In this document: in pieces, positions 1-7,803 of the stretch | Layout: every line of letters begins with the position of its first letter | How positions within the stretch are numbered: position 1 is the stretch's first letter | DNA from: Christiangramia sediminis | GTDB taxonomy: Bacteria; Bacteroidota; Bacteroidia; Flavobacteriales; Flavobacteriaceae | Length of the DNA stretch: 64,000 nucleotides | Assembly: GCF_020552705.1 (NCBI RefSeq) | Contig: NZ_JAJBZG010000001.1 | Location: forward strand, 496,001-560,000 | Direction: 5' to 3' | Position numbers and translations under genes: made by a program | Notes under the pieces: generated by a model | Databases searched by the model: none | What the model saw: only the letters and a program-made list of their open reading frames with translations | What the model was told of the DNA's origin: nothing

Positions 1-490
1 TTTCTAGTCTCTTGGCAATGACCGCTTCCTGCATTTTATTGATCACAATGCCGAACATCCCAAAGTCACGACGACCATAAATATTCTTGGCTAATTGCAG
101 GGTGATGGTACTTCCTCCACCGGCAGAATCATCCTGAAGCAAAATAGATTTAAAAAATACCCTGAGTAAACTTCTGTTATCTATCCCGTCATGTTCATAA
201 AATCTTACGTCTTCGGTAGCAATAAGCGCTTCAATAAGATAGGAGGGGAGTTGTTCAAAACCTATAGGTTGTCTGTCGAAAATATAAAATTTCCCAATAA
301 GATCACCGTTTGAGGCAAGAACCTGAGTGGCTTTATTTTGTTTAAGTTCGGTAAGCTCCTTAGTAGTGGGAATCTTCCCCCACATACCAAAGTAGATACT
401 ACCGAAGAATAAAAAGAATAAGGCAATTAAACTGGTTATAATGATTAATGCCCATTTAAGTTTGGGGTGTCTTTTTATTGTCGCTAACAT
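1..490 (-). CDS. Class A penicillin-binding protein (GT51 peptidoglycan glycosyltransferase), N-terminal part
   Basis: Partial gene: 163 residues are visible from an ATG at 490 and the rest lies before position 1. After a short basic N-terminus there is one membrane anchor (about residues 13-37), then the start of a GT51 lipid II polymerase domain. The signature ATEDVRFYEHDGID (residues 91-104) carries the catalytic glutamate E93, and GGSTITLQLAKN (125-136) is the second conserved block. Family knowledge says such proteins polymerise glycan strands on the periplasmic face and usually carry a C-terminal transpeptidase domain, which cannot be seen here. It could be PBP1A- or PBP1C-like; the choice needs the missing part. 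Confidence 0.9.
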   Translation of the reverse strand, partial: MLATIKRHPKLKWALIIITSLIALFFLFFGSIYFGMWGKIPTTKELTELKQNKATQVLASNGDLIGKFYIFDRQPIGFEQLPSYLIEALIATEDVRFYEHDGIDNRSLLRVFFKSILLQDDSAGGGSTITLQLAKNIYGRRDFGMFGIVINKMQEAVIAKRLE

Positions 491-642
491 TTGTTGAAGG
501 TAAATTTTGCAAATAAACAAATGTTTGCTGCAGAAGCATAAATTTTAAGCTAATTTTAATGTTTAAACCAAAAATTATAGCCGGTAAACGTGAATTTACC
601 GGCTAGGTTGAAAAGCTTTTCATACGAGATTTTTTGAATGTT

Positions 643-834
643 CTACACGAAGCGTCTTCTGTTGTACCAGCAAGTTCGCCCGCTTAAGTTTTTAGCATTC
701 AGGAATGGTTTTCTATGGGTTAGATTAGATTCGTTTCCCACACCAAAGTCCTGAATTAAATTAGATAGAGCTGTCCTGATATATAATTTTTTGATTGATG
801 AATGTCTAAGCGTAGGTCCTCCGACTATATTCAC
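643..834 (-). CDS. Possible small peptide gene or decayed paralogue of the 806-940 peptide
   Basis: The open frame contains LIQDFG, then LTHRKPFLN, matching IIQDFG and LTHRRPFLN at the same spacing in the neighbouring peptide at 806-940. The only in-frame ATG (834) lies inside that neighbour's coding sequence. The place where the paralogue has its own ATG, just after a TTCATCAA element, reads ATCAAAAAA here. So either translation begins at the overlapping ATG (63 residues) or the original start has been lost and this is a decaying copy. It ends in a basic run (YNRRRFV). Function unknown. Confidence 0.35.
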   Translation of the reverse strand: MNIVGGPTLRHSSIKKLYIRTALSNLIQDFGVGNESNLTHRKPFLNAKNLSGRTCWYNRRRFV

Positions 835-940
835 TGATATGTCTTGTGGTTTCCTTTAAGTTCAAAAATGGTCTTCGATGAGTAAGACCTCCTTCTTTAC
901 TGCTTCCAAAATCCTGGATGATGCTGTCTAATGATTTCAT
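806..940 (-). CDS. Small basic peptide, 44 residues, family LTHRRPFLN
   Basis: Sequence begins MKSLDSIIQDFGSS and contains LTHRRPFLN at residues 19-27. No signal peptide or membrane segment is visible, and the C-terminus is basic (YSRRTYA). The upstream sequence, read on the minus strand, includes the ATCATCAAAAATTCATCAA element also found before the 971-1072 and 1119-1220 peptides, which suggests a shared leader. A second copy of the motif lies immediately downstream (643-834). No modification enzyme, transporter or immunity-like gene is adjacent. Role unknown; the repeated motif and shared leader are the evidence that it is a gene. Confidence 0.5.
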   Translation of the reverse strand: MKSLDSIIQDFGSSKEGGLTHRRPFLNLKETTRHISEYSRRTYA

Positions 941-970
941 GGTTGATGAATTTTTGATGATTTAATTTAA

Positions 971-1072
971 TTATGAAAATCTTTTCCTTTTTGAGAAACC
1001 TGATCTCTCTGCGATCGCTTCTGTACTCATGAATGATTTTCTGCTCTTGGTGTTGCTTACTAAAGTTGTCAT
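971..1072 (-). CDS. Small basic peptide A, 33 residues (tandem array)
   Basis: Begins MTTLVSNTKSRKSFMSTEA and ends SKRKRFS: Ser/Thr-rich with a strongly basic tail and no hydrophobic segment. The 1119-1220 frame is a near copy exactly 148 bases away. The two differ at seven bases, six of them synonymous and one changing Ser27 to Leu, a pattern expected from selection on a protein. A more diverged third copy is at 1254-1361. Each copy is preceded by related TCATCAA-rich leader sequence. I do not recognise the family. Confidence 0.55.
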   Translation of the reverse strand: MTTLVSNTKSRKSFMSTEAIAERSGFSKRKRFS

Positions 1073-1118
1073 AATTGATGATTTTAATGATTGATGAATT
1101 TTTGATGATTTGGATTGA

Positions 1119-1220
1119 TTATGAAAATCTTTTTCTTTTTAAGAATCCTGATCTTTCTGCGATGGCTTCTGTACTCATAAATGATTTTCTACTCTTGGTG
1201 TTGCTTACTAAAGTTGTCAT
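1119..1220 (-). CDS. Small basic peptide B, 33 residues (tandem array)
   Basis: Near-identical paralogue of the 971-1072 peptide, differing only at residue 27 (Leu instead of Ser). Same length, same start context (ATCAATT then ATG on the minus strand) and same basic ending (KRKRFS). The unit lies within a 148-base direct tandem duplication that includes both the coding part and the leader. Six of seven base differences from the sister copy are silent. Function unknown. Confidence 0.55.
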   Translation of the reverse strand: MTTLVSNTKSRKSFMSTEAIAERSGFLKRKRFS

Positions 1221-1253
1221 AATTGATGATTTTAATGATTGATGAATTTTTGT

Positions 1254-1361
1254 TTAGAATGCTAAAGCGAATCTTTTTCTACTTAAAAAACTTCTTTCGG
1301 AATTCGCTTCAGTGTTCATAAAAGATTTTCTGTTTTTTGTTTTACTGCTAAAAGTTCTCAT
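1254..1361 (-). CDS. Small basic peptide C, 35 residues (tandem array)
   Basis: Diverged third member of the same family. It starts MRTFSSKTKNRKSFMNTEA and ends SRKRFALAF, keeping the core pattern (K-x-R-K-S-F-M-x-T-E-A, then E-R-S, then R-K-R-F). It is the first gene of the array in the direction of transcription, and the region 1362-1588 between it and the divergent gene on the plus strand must hold the array promoter. No function can be assigned. Confidence 0.5.
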   Translation of the reverse strand: MRTFSSKTKNRKSFMNTEANSERSFLSRKRFALAF

Positions 1362-1588
1362 GACTGATGATTTTAATGATTGTTTGTATTTAATAGACGA
1401 CCATTAAATAAAAGCGTTACAGTACTATGTAATAAAAGGTAGTGATTTAACATATTTTTAACTTTTATCTTATTTTCAGTAGGTTGCATCTAGCCGGATG
1501 GAAGGAGTGTATAAAGCCTTCAAAGTATTGTTAATCTTTTTGAGACCCGTATGCATTCATGTATTTTTATTTTACTAAATATTTTTTC

Positions 1589-2437
1589 ATGAAGAAATGG
1601 GCAATTGGTATCATCGCATTAACTCTAGTTCTTGCAGGAGTGATCTATACTATTTATCAATTAAATGATTATGATTACGATGATGCTACCAAATCTTATG
1701 AAATTGTAAATAAATGGGAATTGCCTGAAGAGCTTGAAGAAATTTCAGGAATACATTGGATGGGAGATGAAAAGATAGCCTGTATTCAGGACGAAGACGG
1801 GATCATATTCATTTACGATCTTTCGGTTTCAAAAATAATACAGGAGTACAAATTCGCAGGTTCCGGAGATTATGAAGCTTTAACTTCCTTGAATGGTGAA
1901 TTTTGGGTGGCTGAAAGCAATGGAGAGCTATTCAATATAAAAAATTTGGAGGCTCAAGAGAATGCAGAATCAATTCAATTAGAATTTGAATACCGCAATA
2001 ATATTGAAGGTCTGGCTGCCAATAAAGATGGAGATCTATGGCTGGCGGTTAAAGAAAAGAATCTGGATAATAGCGGGGGTTATCGTGGTATTTACTCCTT
2101 TAATCCAAAAACCAATAAACTCAATCCAGCCCCGGTTCTGAAAATCCAATTTGACGATCCAATTTTTGATGTCTTAAAAACCAACAATCCCAGGATATTA
2201 ATTAGACCTTCAGATCTCAGTTTTTCTCCATTGAATAATGACGTATATGTTCTGGATGCAGAATTTCAGAAGTTACTTATTATTGATCGCAGTGGTAAAA
2301 TAAAAAAGATGCATTTGTTGGATCCAGAAGAATTTGAACAACCGGAAGGCATTTGTTTTACTCCCTCCGGCCGAATGTTTATATCTAACGAATCTATTTC
2401 TGGTGCAGCCAGCATTCTGGAAGTAAAATTAGATTGA
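1589..2437 (+). CDS. SdiA-regulated domain (YjiK-like) membrane-anchored protein
   Basis: A 282-residue protein from the ATG at 1589; the frame also has an ATG at 1559, but starting at 1589 puts the hydrophobic N-terminal anchor (MKKWAIGIIALTLVLAG) directly at the start. The rest is periplasmic, with repeated beta-propeller-like strands such as EISGIHW, GDYEAL, IEGLAA and QPEGICF, matching the SdiA-regulated/YjiK family. Members are predicted calcium- or phytase-like propellers of unknown role. It converges on the dipeptidase, with its TGA touching the neighbour's stop codon. Confidence 0.75.
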   Translation: MKKWAIGIIALTLVLAGVIYTIYQLNDYDYDDATKSYEIVNKWELPEELEEISGIHWMGDEKIACIQDEDGIIFIYDLSVSKIIQEYKFAGSGDYEALTSLNGEFWVAESNGELFNIKNLEAQENAESIQLEFEYRNNIEGLAANKDGDLWLAVKEKNLDNSGGYRGIYSFNPKTNKLNPAPVLKIQFDDPIFDVLKTNNPRILIRPSDLSFSPLNNDVYVLDAEFQKLLIIDRSGKIKKMHLLDPEEFEQPEGICFTPSGRMFISNESISGAASILEVKLD

Positions 2438-3724
2438 TCAGGATTTTTGCAGATTATCTGCTACTGCCTGTACTTCATCCATTACCCTAAGCAAATTCTC
2501 ACCCCATAGCTTTTTGATTTCCTCATCGGTATAGCCTCGTTTTACAAGTTCAATAGTGACATTCAGGGTTTCTGAAGCATCATTCCATCCTTCAATGCCA
2601 CCGCCTCCATCAAAATCTGAACTAATTCCTATGTGATCTATTCCTATTTTTTCCACCAGGTAATCTACATGATCCACAAAATCTGAGACATTTACCGGAA
2701 CTCCACTTTCTTTAAGTTTATCTATCTCAGATTTAGCGGAAGATCTTACTTTATTAAAATCTGCATAATATTTTGTCCGCTCTTGTTCAGGTAAATTTCT
2801 AACTGTATCTCTTGGTAAGATAATTATACCCATCTCTGCTGCTTTCTTTTCATAGACTTCCTTACTAGCATCATTAAAAGCATTATGCTTTTCTGTATTC
2901 AGGTAAGAACTGAAAGCAACTGTTTGTACCACCCCGCCATGCTCCTTGAACAGATCGAGTAATTCGTCATCAAGATTCCGGCTATGATCACATAATGCAC
3001 GGGCAGAAGAATGAGAAGCTATGAGCGGAGCTTTAGAGATTTCAAACATTTGTTTAATTGCCTCTTTGCTCGGGTGAGAAACATCGATCATCATTCCCTG
3101 CCTGTTCATTTCTCTCACGGCTTCTTTCCCTAATTCACTCAAACCATTATAGAGCCATTCATCGTTTTCTTCGCCTGTATTGGAATCACTAAATTGACTA
3201 TGTCCATTATGGGAAAGGGACATATATCTGGCACCCCGATCATAGAACTCTTTTATTCTGCTAAGGTCTGTACCTACGGGATAAGCATTTTCCACGCCTA
3301 TCATGGCAACTTTTTTACCTTGATTCACTAAATTTCTTACTTCTTCAGAATTTGTTGCCAAACCGATCTTCTCTGGTGCGATCTCTTCTGTAAGACGGTG
3401 AATGGCCTCAAATTTATTTATAGCATTTTCATAAGCAGCTTTATAGCCATCTGCATTCAGCTCTTCCTGTCCCGTATATACAATGAGCCAGGTCACATCC
3501 ATCCCGCCTTTTTCCATTTTGGGCAGGTTTACCTGAGTATCCAGGTTCATGCTGTAATTTTTATCCTCGCTAAAATTATTTACATTGATATCGTTATGAG
3601 TATCTATGGTAATCGCTTCCTGGTGGATGATTTTTGCCCTTTTGAGAATATCTTTATCAGTTGTTTGCGCATTTACGCTTAAAAGACTTGAAAAAAGTAT
3701 AAGTCCGGTTAATTTTAGTTGCAT
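2438..3724 (-). CDS. Membrane dipeptidase, peptidase family M19
   Basis: A 428-residue exported metallopeptidase. Signal peptide MQLKLTGLILFSSLLSVNAQ is followed by the M19 start DTHNDIN, whose His43 and Asp45 are metal ligands in this family. Later blocks include IGVENAYPVG, ISLSHNG-like SLSHNGHSQF, DVSHPS, IASHSSARA and IGISSDFDGGGG, all typical of renal-dipeptidase-like enzymes. Family members cleave dipeptides in the periplasm or at the cell surface. The gene is divergent from the RimK-like ligase at 3841 across a 116-base gap, so the two may share a control region. Confidence 0.92.
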   Translation of the reverse strand: MQLKLTGLILFSSLLSVNAQTTDKDILKRAKIIHQEAITIDTHNDINVNNFSEDKNYSMNLDTQVNLPKMEKGGMDVTWLIVYTGQEELNADGYKAAYENAINKFEAIHRLTEEIAPEKIGLATNSEEVRNLVNQGKKVAMIGVENAYPVGTDLSRIKEFYDRGARYMSLSHNGHSQFSDSNTGEENDEWLYNGLSELGKEAVREMNRQGMMIDVSHPSKEAIKQMFEISKAPLIASHSSARALCDHSRNLDDELLDLFKEHGGVVQTVAFSSYLNTEKHNAFNDASKEVYEKKAAEMGIIILPRDTVRNLPEQERTKYYADFNKVRSSAKSEIDKLKESGVPVNVSDFVDHVDYLVEKIGIDHIGISSDFDGGGGIEGWNDASETLNVTIELVKRGYTDEEIKKLWGENLLRVMDEVQAVADNLQKS

Positions 3725-3812
3725 ATATTGAGGTTTGTAAAAATTTAAAGCCTGAATTTAAGAATTATTATTAAGCTATACTTAAAATCCAAAATCAGAT
3801 TAATTTTTAATA

Positions 3813-3820
3813 TACATTTG
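3813..3820 (+). promoter_or_regulatory. Candidate Bacteroidetes -7 box
   Basis: TACATTTG matches the TAnnTTTG -7 consensus of the Bacteroidetes primary sigma factor, 20 bases before the ATG at 3841. No convincing TTTG -33 box is seen 19-21 bases upstream, so the assignment is tentative. Confidence 0.35.
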
Positions 3821-3840
3821 ATCATACATTTTTATTTTTA

Positions 3841-5295
3841 ATGCATAAATATATTGTTGTAAATCACCCGGAGACCTGGACGATCTCTTCTGAAAATTTG
3901 AAGATAATATCTTCCAAAGATTATCTTACCAATCCTGAATATTCCAGGCTGAAAAAGGCCAGGATCTTTAACCTTTGTAAGGATTACTCTTATCAGTCTA
4001 AAGGATATTATGTTTCCCTTTTAGCGGAAGCACGGGGGCATTTAGCAATACCAACCGTAAAGAACCTGGTAGATCTTGGCGAACCCAAGCTTGTAAAGAT
4101 CGTTTCTGAAGAATTTGATGATCTCATTCAACAATCACTAAAGAATATCAAATCCCAGGAATTCACCCTAAGTATTTATTTCGGGCAGAACGTAGCCGCA
4201 AAGTATAAAGAATTAAGCGCCATGTTCTTCAGGCATTTTCAAATTCCTTTTTTGAGGGTAAAATTCAACTTTACTACCCGGTGGAATATTAAAAGTATCA
4301 AGGCTATTTCAGAATCAGAAGTACCAGAAGAGCATAAAGAAAGCATGTTGTTCTTCGCAGAGCAATATTTTGCTAAGAAGCGCTATGATACCCCAAAAGC
4401 CAATGTTTCAGAATACGACCTGGCCATTTTGGTTCAGCCAAATGATGTTGCTCCACCAAGTAACGCCAAGGCCTTAAAGAAGTTTATGGAAATTGGGGAA
4501 AAACTTGGTTTTTATACTGAGATTATTGGTCCAAGAGATCTTTCTCGATTATCAGCTTTTGACGCATTGTTCATCCGGCAAAGTACCGAAGTAAATAATG
4601 AAGCCTATGCTTTTTCAAGAAAAGCACAGCAGGAAGATATAGCGCTGGTAGATTATCCTGATGCGATCTTAAAATGTTGCAATAAAGTTTATATGGCTGA
4701 AGCTTTGGAGAATTCCAAAATTCCTGCACCTAAAACCGTGATTGTACATAAGGACAATGTTAAATCTGTTCTTGAAATAACTAAACTGCCGGTAGTTCTA
4801 AAATCTCCGGACTCCACCTTTTCTTTTGGTGTTAAAAAAGCCACTACAGAAAAGGAATATTTTGAATTGGTTTCCACTATGCTCAAAAAATCAGAGCTGG
4901 TTATCGCCCAGGAATTTTCATATTCAGATTACGATTGGAGAATTGGAGTATTAGATGGTAAGGCTTTTTATGCCTGCCGTTATTATATGGCGAAAGGTCA
5001 CTGGCAAATTTATAACTGGGATGCTAAGATTAAGGATGATCAGGATGGAAATGCAGATTGTTTACCCATTGAAGATGTACCGGAAAATATCCTGAAAAAT
5101 GCTCTAAAGGCAGCAAAATTGATGGGTAAAGGCCTTTATGGTATAGATATAAAAGAAGTGAACGGCAAAGCTTTGGTCATAGAGATCAATGACAATCCTA
5201 ATATTGACGCCGGAGTAGAGGATGCCTATTATGGAGATAAGGTCTATATAGATATTCTTACGGCTTTGAAAAACCGACTTGAAAATAAAATATAA
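3841..5295 (+). CDS. RimK-like ATP-grasp ligase with N-terminal RLAN domain
   Basis: A 484-residue protein. The first 200 or so residues match the RLAN domain that precedes some RimK-type ligases. The C-terminal half is an ATP-grasp fold, with SPDSTFSFGV as the ATP-binding loop and a metal-binding end GIDIKEVNGKALVIEINDNPN-type block carrying the Asp, Glu and Asn ligands. Such enzymes form amide bonds between a carboxylate and an amine via an acyl phosphate. The TAA overlaps the ATG of the next gene by one base (TAATG), so the three genes 3841-7210 are translationally coupled. Substrate unknown; protein or small-molecule tagging has been proposed for this cluster type. Confidence 0.88.
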   Translation: MHKYIVVNHPETWTISSENLKIISSKDYLTNPEYSRLKKARIFNLCKDYSYQSKGYYVSLLAEARGHLAIPTVKNLVDLGEPKLVKIVSEEFDDLIQQSLKNIKSQEFTLSIYFGQNVAAKYKELSAMFFRHFQIPFLRVKFNFTTRWNIKSIKAISESEVPEEHKESMLFFAEQYFAKKRYDTPKANVSEYDLAILVQPNDVAPPSNAKALKKFMEIGEKLGFYTEIIGPRDLSRLSAFDALFIRQSTEVNNEAYAFSRKAQQEDIALVDYPDAILKCCNKVYMAEALENSKIPAPKTVIVHKDNVKSVLEITKLPVVLKSPDSTFSFGVKKATTEKEYFELVSTMLKKSELVIAQEFSYSDYDWRIGVLDGKAFYACRYYMAKGHWQIYNWDAKIKDDQDGNADCLPIEDVPENILKNALKAAKLMGKGLYGIDIKEVNGKALVIEINDNPNIDAGVEDAYYGDKVYIDILTALKNRLENKI

Positions 5296-6515
5296 TGGCA
5301 TATCATCTTTTTGAGGTATTTGGAATTGAACTGGAGTACATGCTGGTTAAAAGATCTGATCTTAAAATAGATCCCACAGTAGATCAACTTTTCATTGAAA
5401 AGAACGGTTCTATAACTTCAGATATCGAAAATGGTAAAATTGAATGGAGCAACGAACTCGTGGCGCATGTAGTGGAGCTGAAAACAAACGGACCTACAGA
5501 TGATCTTCCCGGGCTAGATAATTTATTCGCAGAAAACATTCAGGAGATAAATCGGCTACTGCAGAAATTGGGCAGCAATCTTTTACCTTCGGCTTCTCAT
5601 CCTTTGATGAATCCTCACACCGAAACCCATTTGTGGGAACATGATCATAATGAGATCTATTCGCTGTACAATAAGATATTTGATTGTAAAGGTCATGGCT
5701 GGAGCAATGTGCAAAGCATGCATATTAACCTGCCGTTTTTTGATGATTCAGAATTTGAAAAATTACACGCGGCGGTTAGGATCTTACTTCCTATAATTCC
5801 GGGGCTTTCAGCGAGTTCTCCCGTACTGGATGGAAAATTTACGGGTTTTAAGGATACCCGAATGGAATATTATAAGACCAACCAGAAAGAAATTCCGCAT
5901 ATGATGGGAAAAGTGATCCCGGAACAGGTCTTTAATAAAGCAGATTATCATAAAGTGATCTTTGAGCCTATTAACAATGCAATTAAAGCTTTTGATACTG
6001 AAAATATCCTTGACCATCATTTCCTAAATTCACGCGGGGCAATTTCCCGGTTTGACCGTAACGCGATCGAGATAAGAGTGATAGATATTCAGGAAAATCC
6101 TTCAGCAGATATTGCTATTGCAGCATTTATTATTGAAGTCCTGAAATTGCTGGTGAGCGAAGAACTGATCTCTTTAGAAGATCAGAAAACATGGCATGAA
6201 GATGATCTCTTCTTAATTTTTGATGATGTTATCAAGAATGCTGAAACTACACTTATTACTGATAAAAAATACCTGGCGATATTTGATCTTCAGCAAGACG
6301 CAGATGTGAAAAGGATCTGGAAAAAGCTTTATGAAAGAGTAGGAGAAAAATTAAGCGAAAATCATCAAAAGCATATTGAATTCATTCTTCAAAACGGAAG
6401 TCTTTCTACAAGAATTCTTAAAGCGTTGCGTAATGACTTTTCAGAAGAAAATATCCAAAAGGTTTATTTCCGGCTTGCCGAGTGTCTTGAAAATAACAGA
6501 ATGTTCAGGCCATGA
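5295..6515 (+). CDS. GCS2-family carboxylate-amine ligase (glutamate-cysteine ligase-like)
   Basis: A 406-residue protein of the GCS2 fold (glutamine-synthetase-like amidoligases). Visible family marks are FGIELEYML near the N-terminus (acidic metal ligands), WSNVQSMHINLPF in the middle and SRGAISRFDRNAIEIRVID near residue 260. Well-known relatives are the glutamate-cysteine ligase YbdK/GshA2 enzymes, but the pairing with an RLAN ATP-grasp ligase argues for a different product. It overlaps the upstream gene by one base and the downstream hydrolase by four (ATGA). Confidence 0.85.
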   Translation: MAYHLFEVFGIELEYMLVKRSDLKIDPTVDQLFIEKNGSITSDIENGKIEWSNELVAHVVELKTNGPTDDLPGLDNLFAENIQEINRLLQKLGSNLLPSASHPLMNPHTETHLWEHDHNEIYSLYNKIFDCKGHGWSNVQSMHINLPFFDDSEFEKLHAAVRILLPIIPGLSASSPVLDGKFTGFKDTRMEYYKTNQKEIPHMMGKVIPEQVFNKADYHKVIFEPINNAIKAFDTENILDHHFLNSRGAISRFDRNAIEIRVIDIQENPSADIAIAAFIIEVLKLLVSEELISLEDQKTWHEDDLFLIFDDVIKNAETTLITDKKYLAIFDLQQDADVKRIWKKLYERVGEKLSENHQKHIEFILQNGSLSTRILKALRNDFSEENIQKVYFRLAECLENNRMFRP

Positions 6516-7210
6516 AACTTGTGCTAACCTGCGAGCATGCTTTTCCATATATTCCAGAGAAATATCAAAAGCTTTTTTATGATGAACCGGAAATTCTAAA
6601 AACACATGAAGCTTATGATCCCGGTTCTTTTGATCTTTTTAAGGCTTTAAAAAGCCTGGCAAATTTCAGCAAATATCAAAGTATTGGCCGGTTATTGATA
6701 GAAACCAACAGATCTGAACATCATCCCCTGCTTTTTTCGAGATATTCCCGCGAGATCTCCAATCAGGATAAAAAAAGCATTCTACAAACTTTTTATACTT
6801 CATATAGGGATGAAGTTAAAAGTAAAATTCAGGAATATATCAACGAAGGGAATACTGTGATTCATTTATCTGTACACAGTTTCACACCTGTTCTAAATAG
6901 CAAGGAACGAAATTGTGATATTGGTCTGTTATATGATCCTTTTCGAGCTGTAGAAAAAGAATTCTGTAAGAACTGGAAAACTGAAATCTTAAAGCAGAAT
7001 CCGGAATTAAAGATTCGCTTCAATTATCCTTATTTAGGGAAAGCAGATGGATTTACAACTTCTCTTCGGAAAGTTTTTCCAAAAAATTATCTGGGAATAG
7101 AACTGGAGGTGAATCAGAAGTGGGCGAGTGACGACCTTATGAATAAGGATTTAAAGAAGAATATTTTTGAGTCCCTTCAGGATATTATATCAAAAAAGCC
7201 CCAGAATTGA
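6512..7210 (+). CDS. N-formylglutamate amidohydrolase-like hydrolase
   Basis: A 232-residue protein of the N-formylglutamate amidohydrolase family. TCEHAFPYIP at residues 5-14 holds the zinc-binding Glu/His pair, HLSVHSFTP is the second conserved block and GIELEVNQ the third. The ATG overlaps the stop of the GCS2 gene (ATGA), making this the last gene of a three-gene operon. There is no histidine-utilisation gene nearby, so formylglutamate is unlikely to be the substrate. It may remove or trim the amide product of the two ligases, which is inference. Confidence 0.83.
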   Translation: MKLVLTCEHAFPYIPEKYQKLFYDEPEILKTHEAYDPGSFDLFKALKSLANFSKYQSIGRLLIETNRSEHHPLLFSRYSREISNQDKKSILQTFYTSYRDEVKSKIQEYINEGNTVIHLSVHSFTPVLNSKERNCDIGLLYDPFRAVEKEFCKNWKTEILKQNPELKIRFNYPYLGKADGFTTSLRKVFPKNYLGIELEVNQKWASDDLMNKDLKKNIFESLQDIISKKPQN

Positions 7211-7220
7211 GGCTTTTTTT
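7192..7220. terminator. Bidirectional intrinsic terminator
   Basis: AAAAAAGCC, a 10-base spacer, then GGCTTTTTTT. The left arm overlaps the last codons of the hydrolase gene and can also serve the convergent OsmC gene. Confidence 0.7.
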
Positions 7221-7240
7221 ATTTTATGAATTTTTTAATT

Positions 7241-7651
7241 CTATTTTAAATCATATTCCAGCGTAATTTCAGCTTTCAGCAATTTAGATAAGGGACAACT
7301 TTCCTTTGCTTTATTGGCAATCTTATCAAATTTGTCTTTATCAATTCCAGGCACCTCGGCATTAAGAATTAGATGAGATTTTTTGATCTCTCCATCTTCA
7401 AAAGTGATCTCTGAGATGGTTTCGATTTTATCTGGTTCAAATCCGTCTTCAGTTAAAAAAGCTGAAAGCTGCATGCTAAAGCATCCTGCGTGGGCTGCTC
7501 CAACGAGTTCTTCAGGATTTGTCCCTTTTCCATTTTCAAAACGGGTTTTAAAGGAATACTGAGCATCTTTTAAAACACCGCTTTCCAGACTTACGGTTCC
7601 TTTTCCTTCTTTCAATGAGCCTTTCCATACGGCCGATCCTTTTCTTATCAT
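7241..7651 (-). CDS. osmC: OsmC family peroxide/redox protein
   Basis: A 136-residue OsmC-type protein starting [11 protein letters not shown]. The two redox cysteines of the family are present, in AHAGCFSM (about residue 57) and ESCPLSKLL (about residue 118). OsmC proteins reduce organic hydroperoxides with a Cys pair in a tightly intertwined dimer. Length is normal for OsmC rather than Ohr. It is a single gene, convergent with the amidoligase operon. Confidence 0.9.
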   Translation of the reverse strand: MIRKGSAVWKGSLKEGKGTVSLESGVLKDAQYSFKTRFENGKGTNPEELVGAAHAGCFSMQLSAFLTEDGFEPDKIETISEITFEDGEIKKSHLILNAEVPGIDKDKFDKIANKAKESCPLSKLLKAEITLEYDLK

Positions 7652-7749
7652 AATATAATTTTTTAGTGATTTCTCTCTAAATTAAGGCGCAAAGCCTGAA
7701 CTGGAAAAGAATTATAATAACCTTAACCAAAAGTGATACGAGCACAAAC

Positions 7750-7784
7750 AAAAAAGCCCGAAAGATGAACTTTCAGGCTTTTTG
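7750..7784 (-). terminator. Intrinsic terminator of the FKBP gene
   Basis: AAAAAGCCCGAAAG, a short loop, then CTTTCAGGCTTTTT. It lies 20 bases downstream of the minus-strand FKBP stop codon. Confidence 0.75.
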
Positions 7785-7803
7785 ATATTATAAATAGTGG
7801 TAA

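Larger units (their letters stand above)
971..1256. repeat. Tandem direct repeat, unit about 148 bp
   Basis: Two near-identical units offset by 148 bases, each holding a 33-codon minus-strand frame plus a leader rich in TGATGAA/TGATGATT (plus-strand reading). Leader fragments recur near 940-960 and 1361-1380, so the whole 940-1380 stretch looks built by repeated duplication. Confidence 0.75.

Noticed and set aside
806-1361. RiPP precursor cluster
   Set aside because: No leader GG motif, modification enzyme, protease or exporter is adjacent, so the class is not supported, although small peptides are likely.
6512-7210. Histidine-utilisation formylglutamate hydrolase
   Set aside because: No hut genes nearby and the gene is coupled to two ligases; only the fold is assigned.
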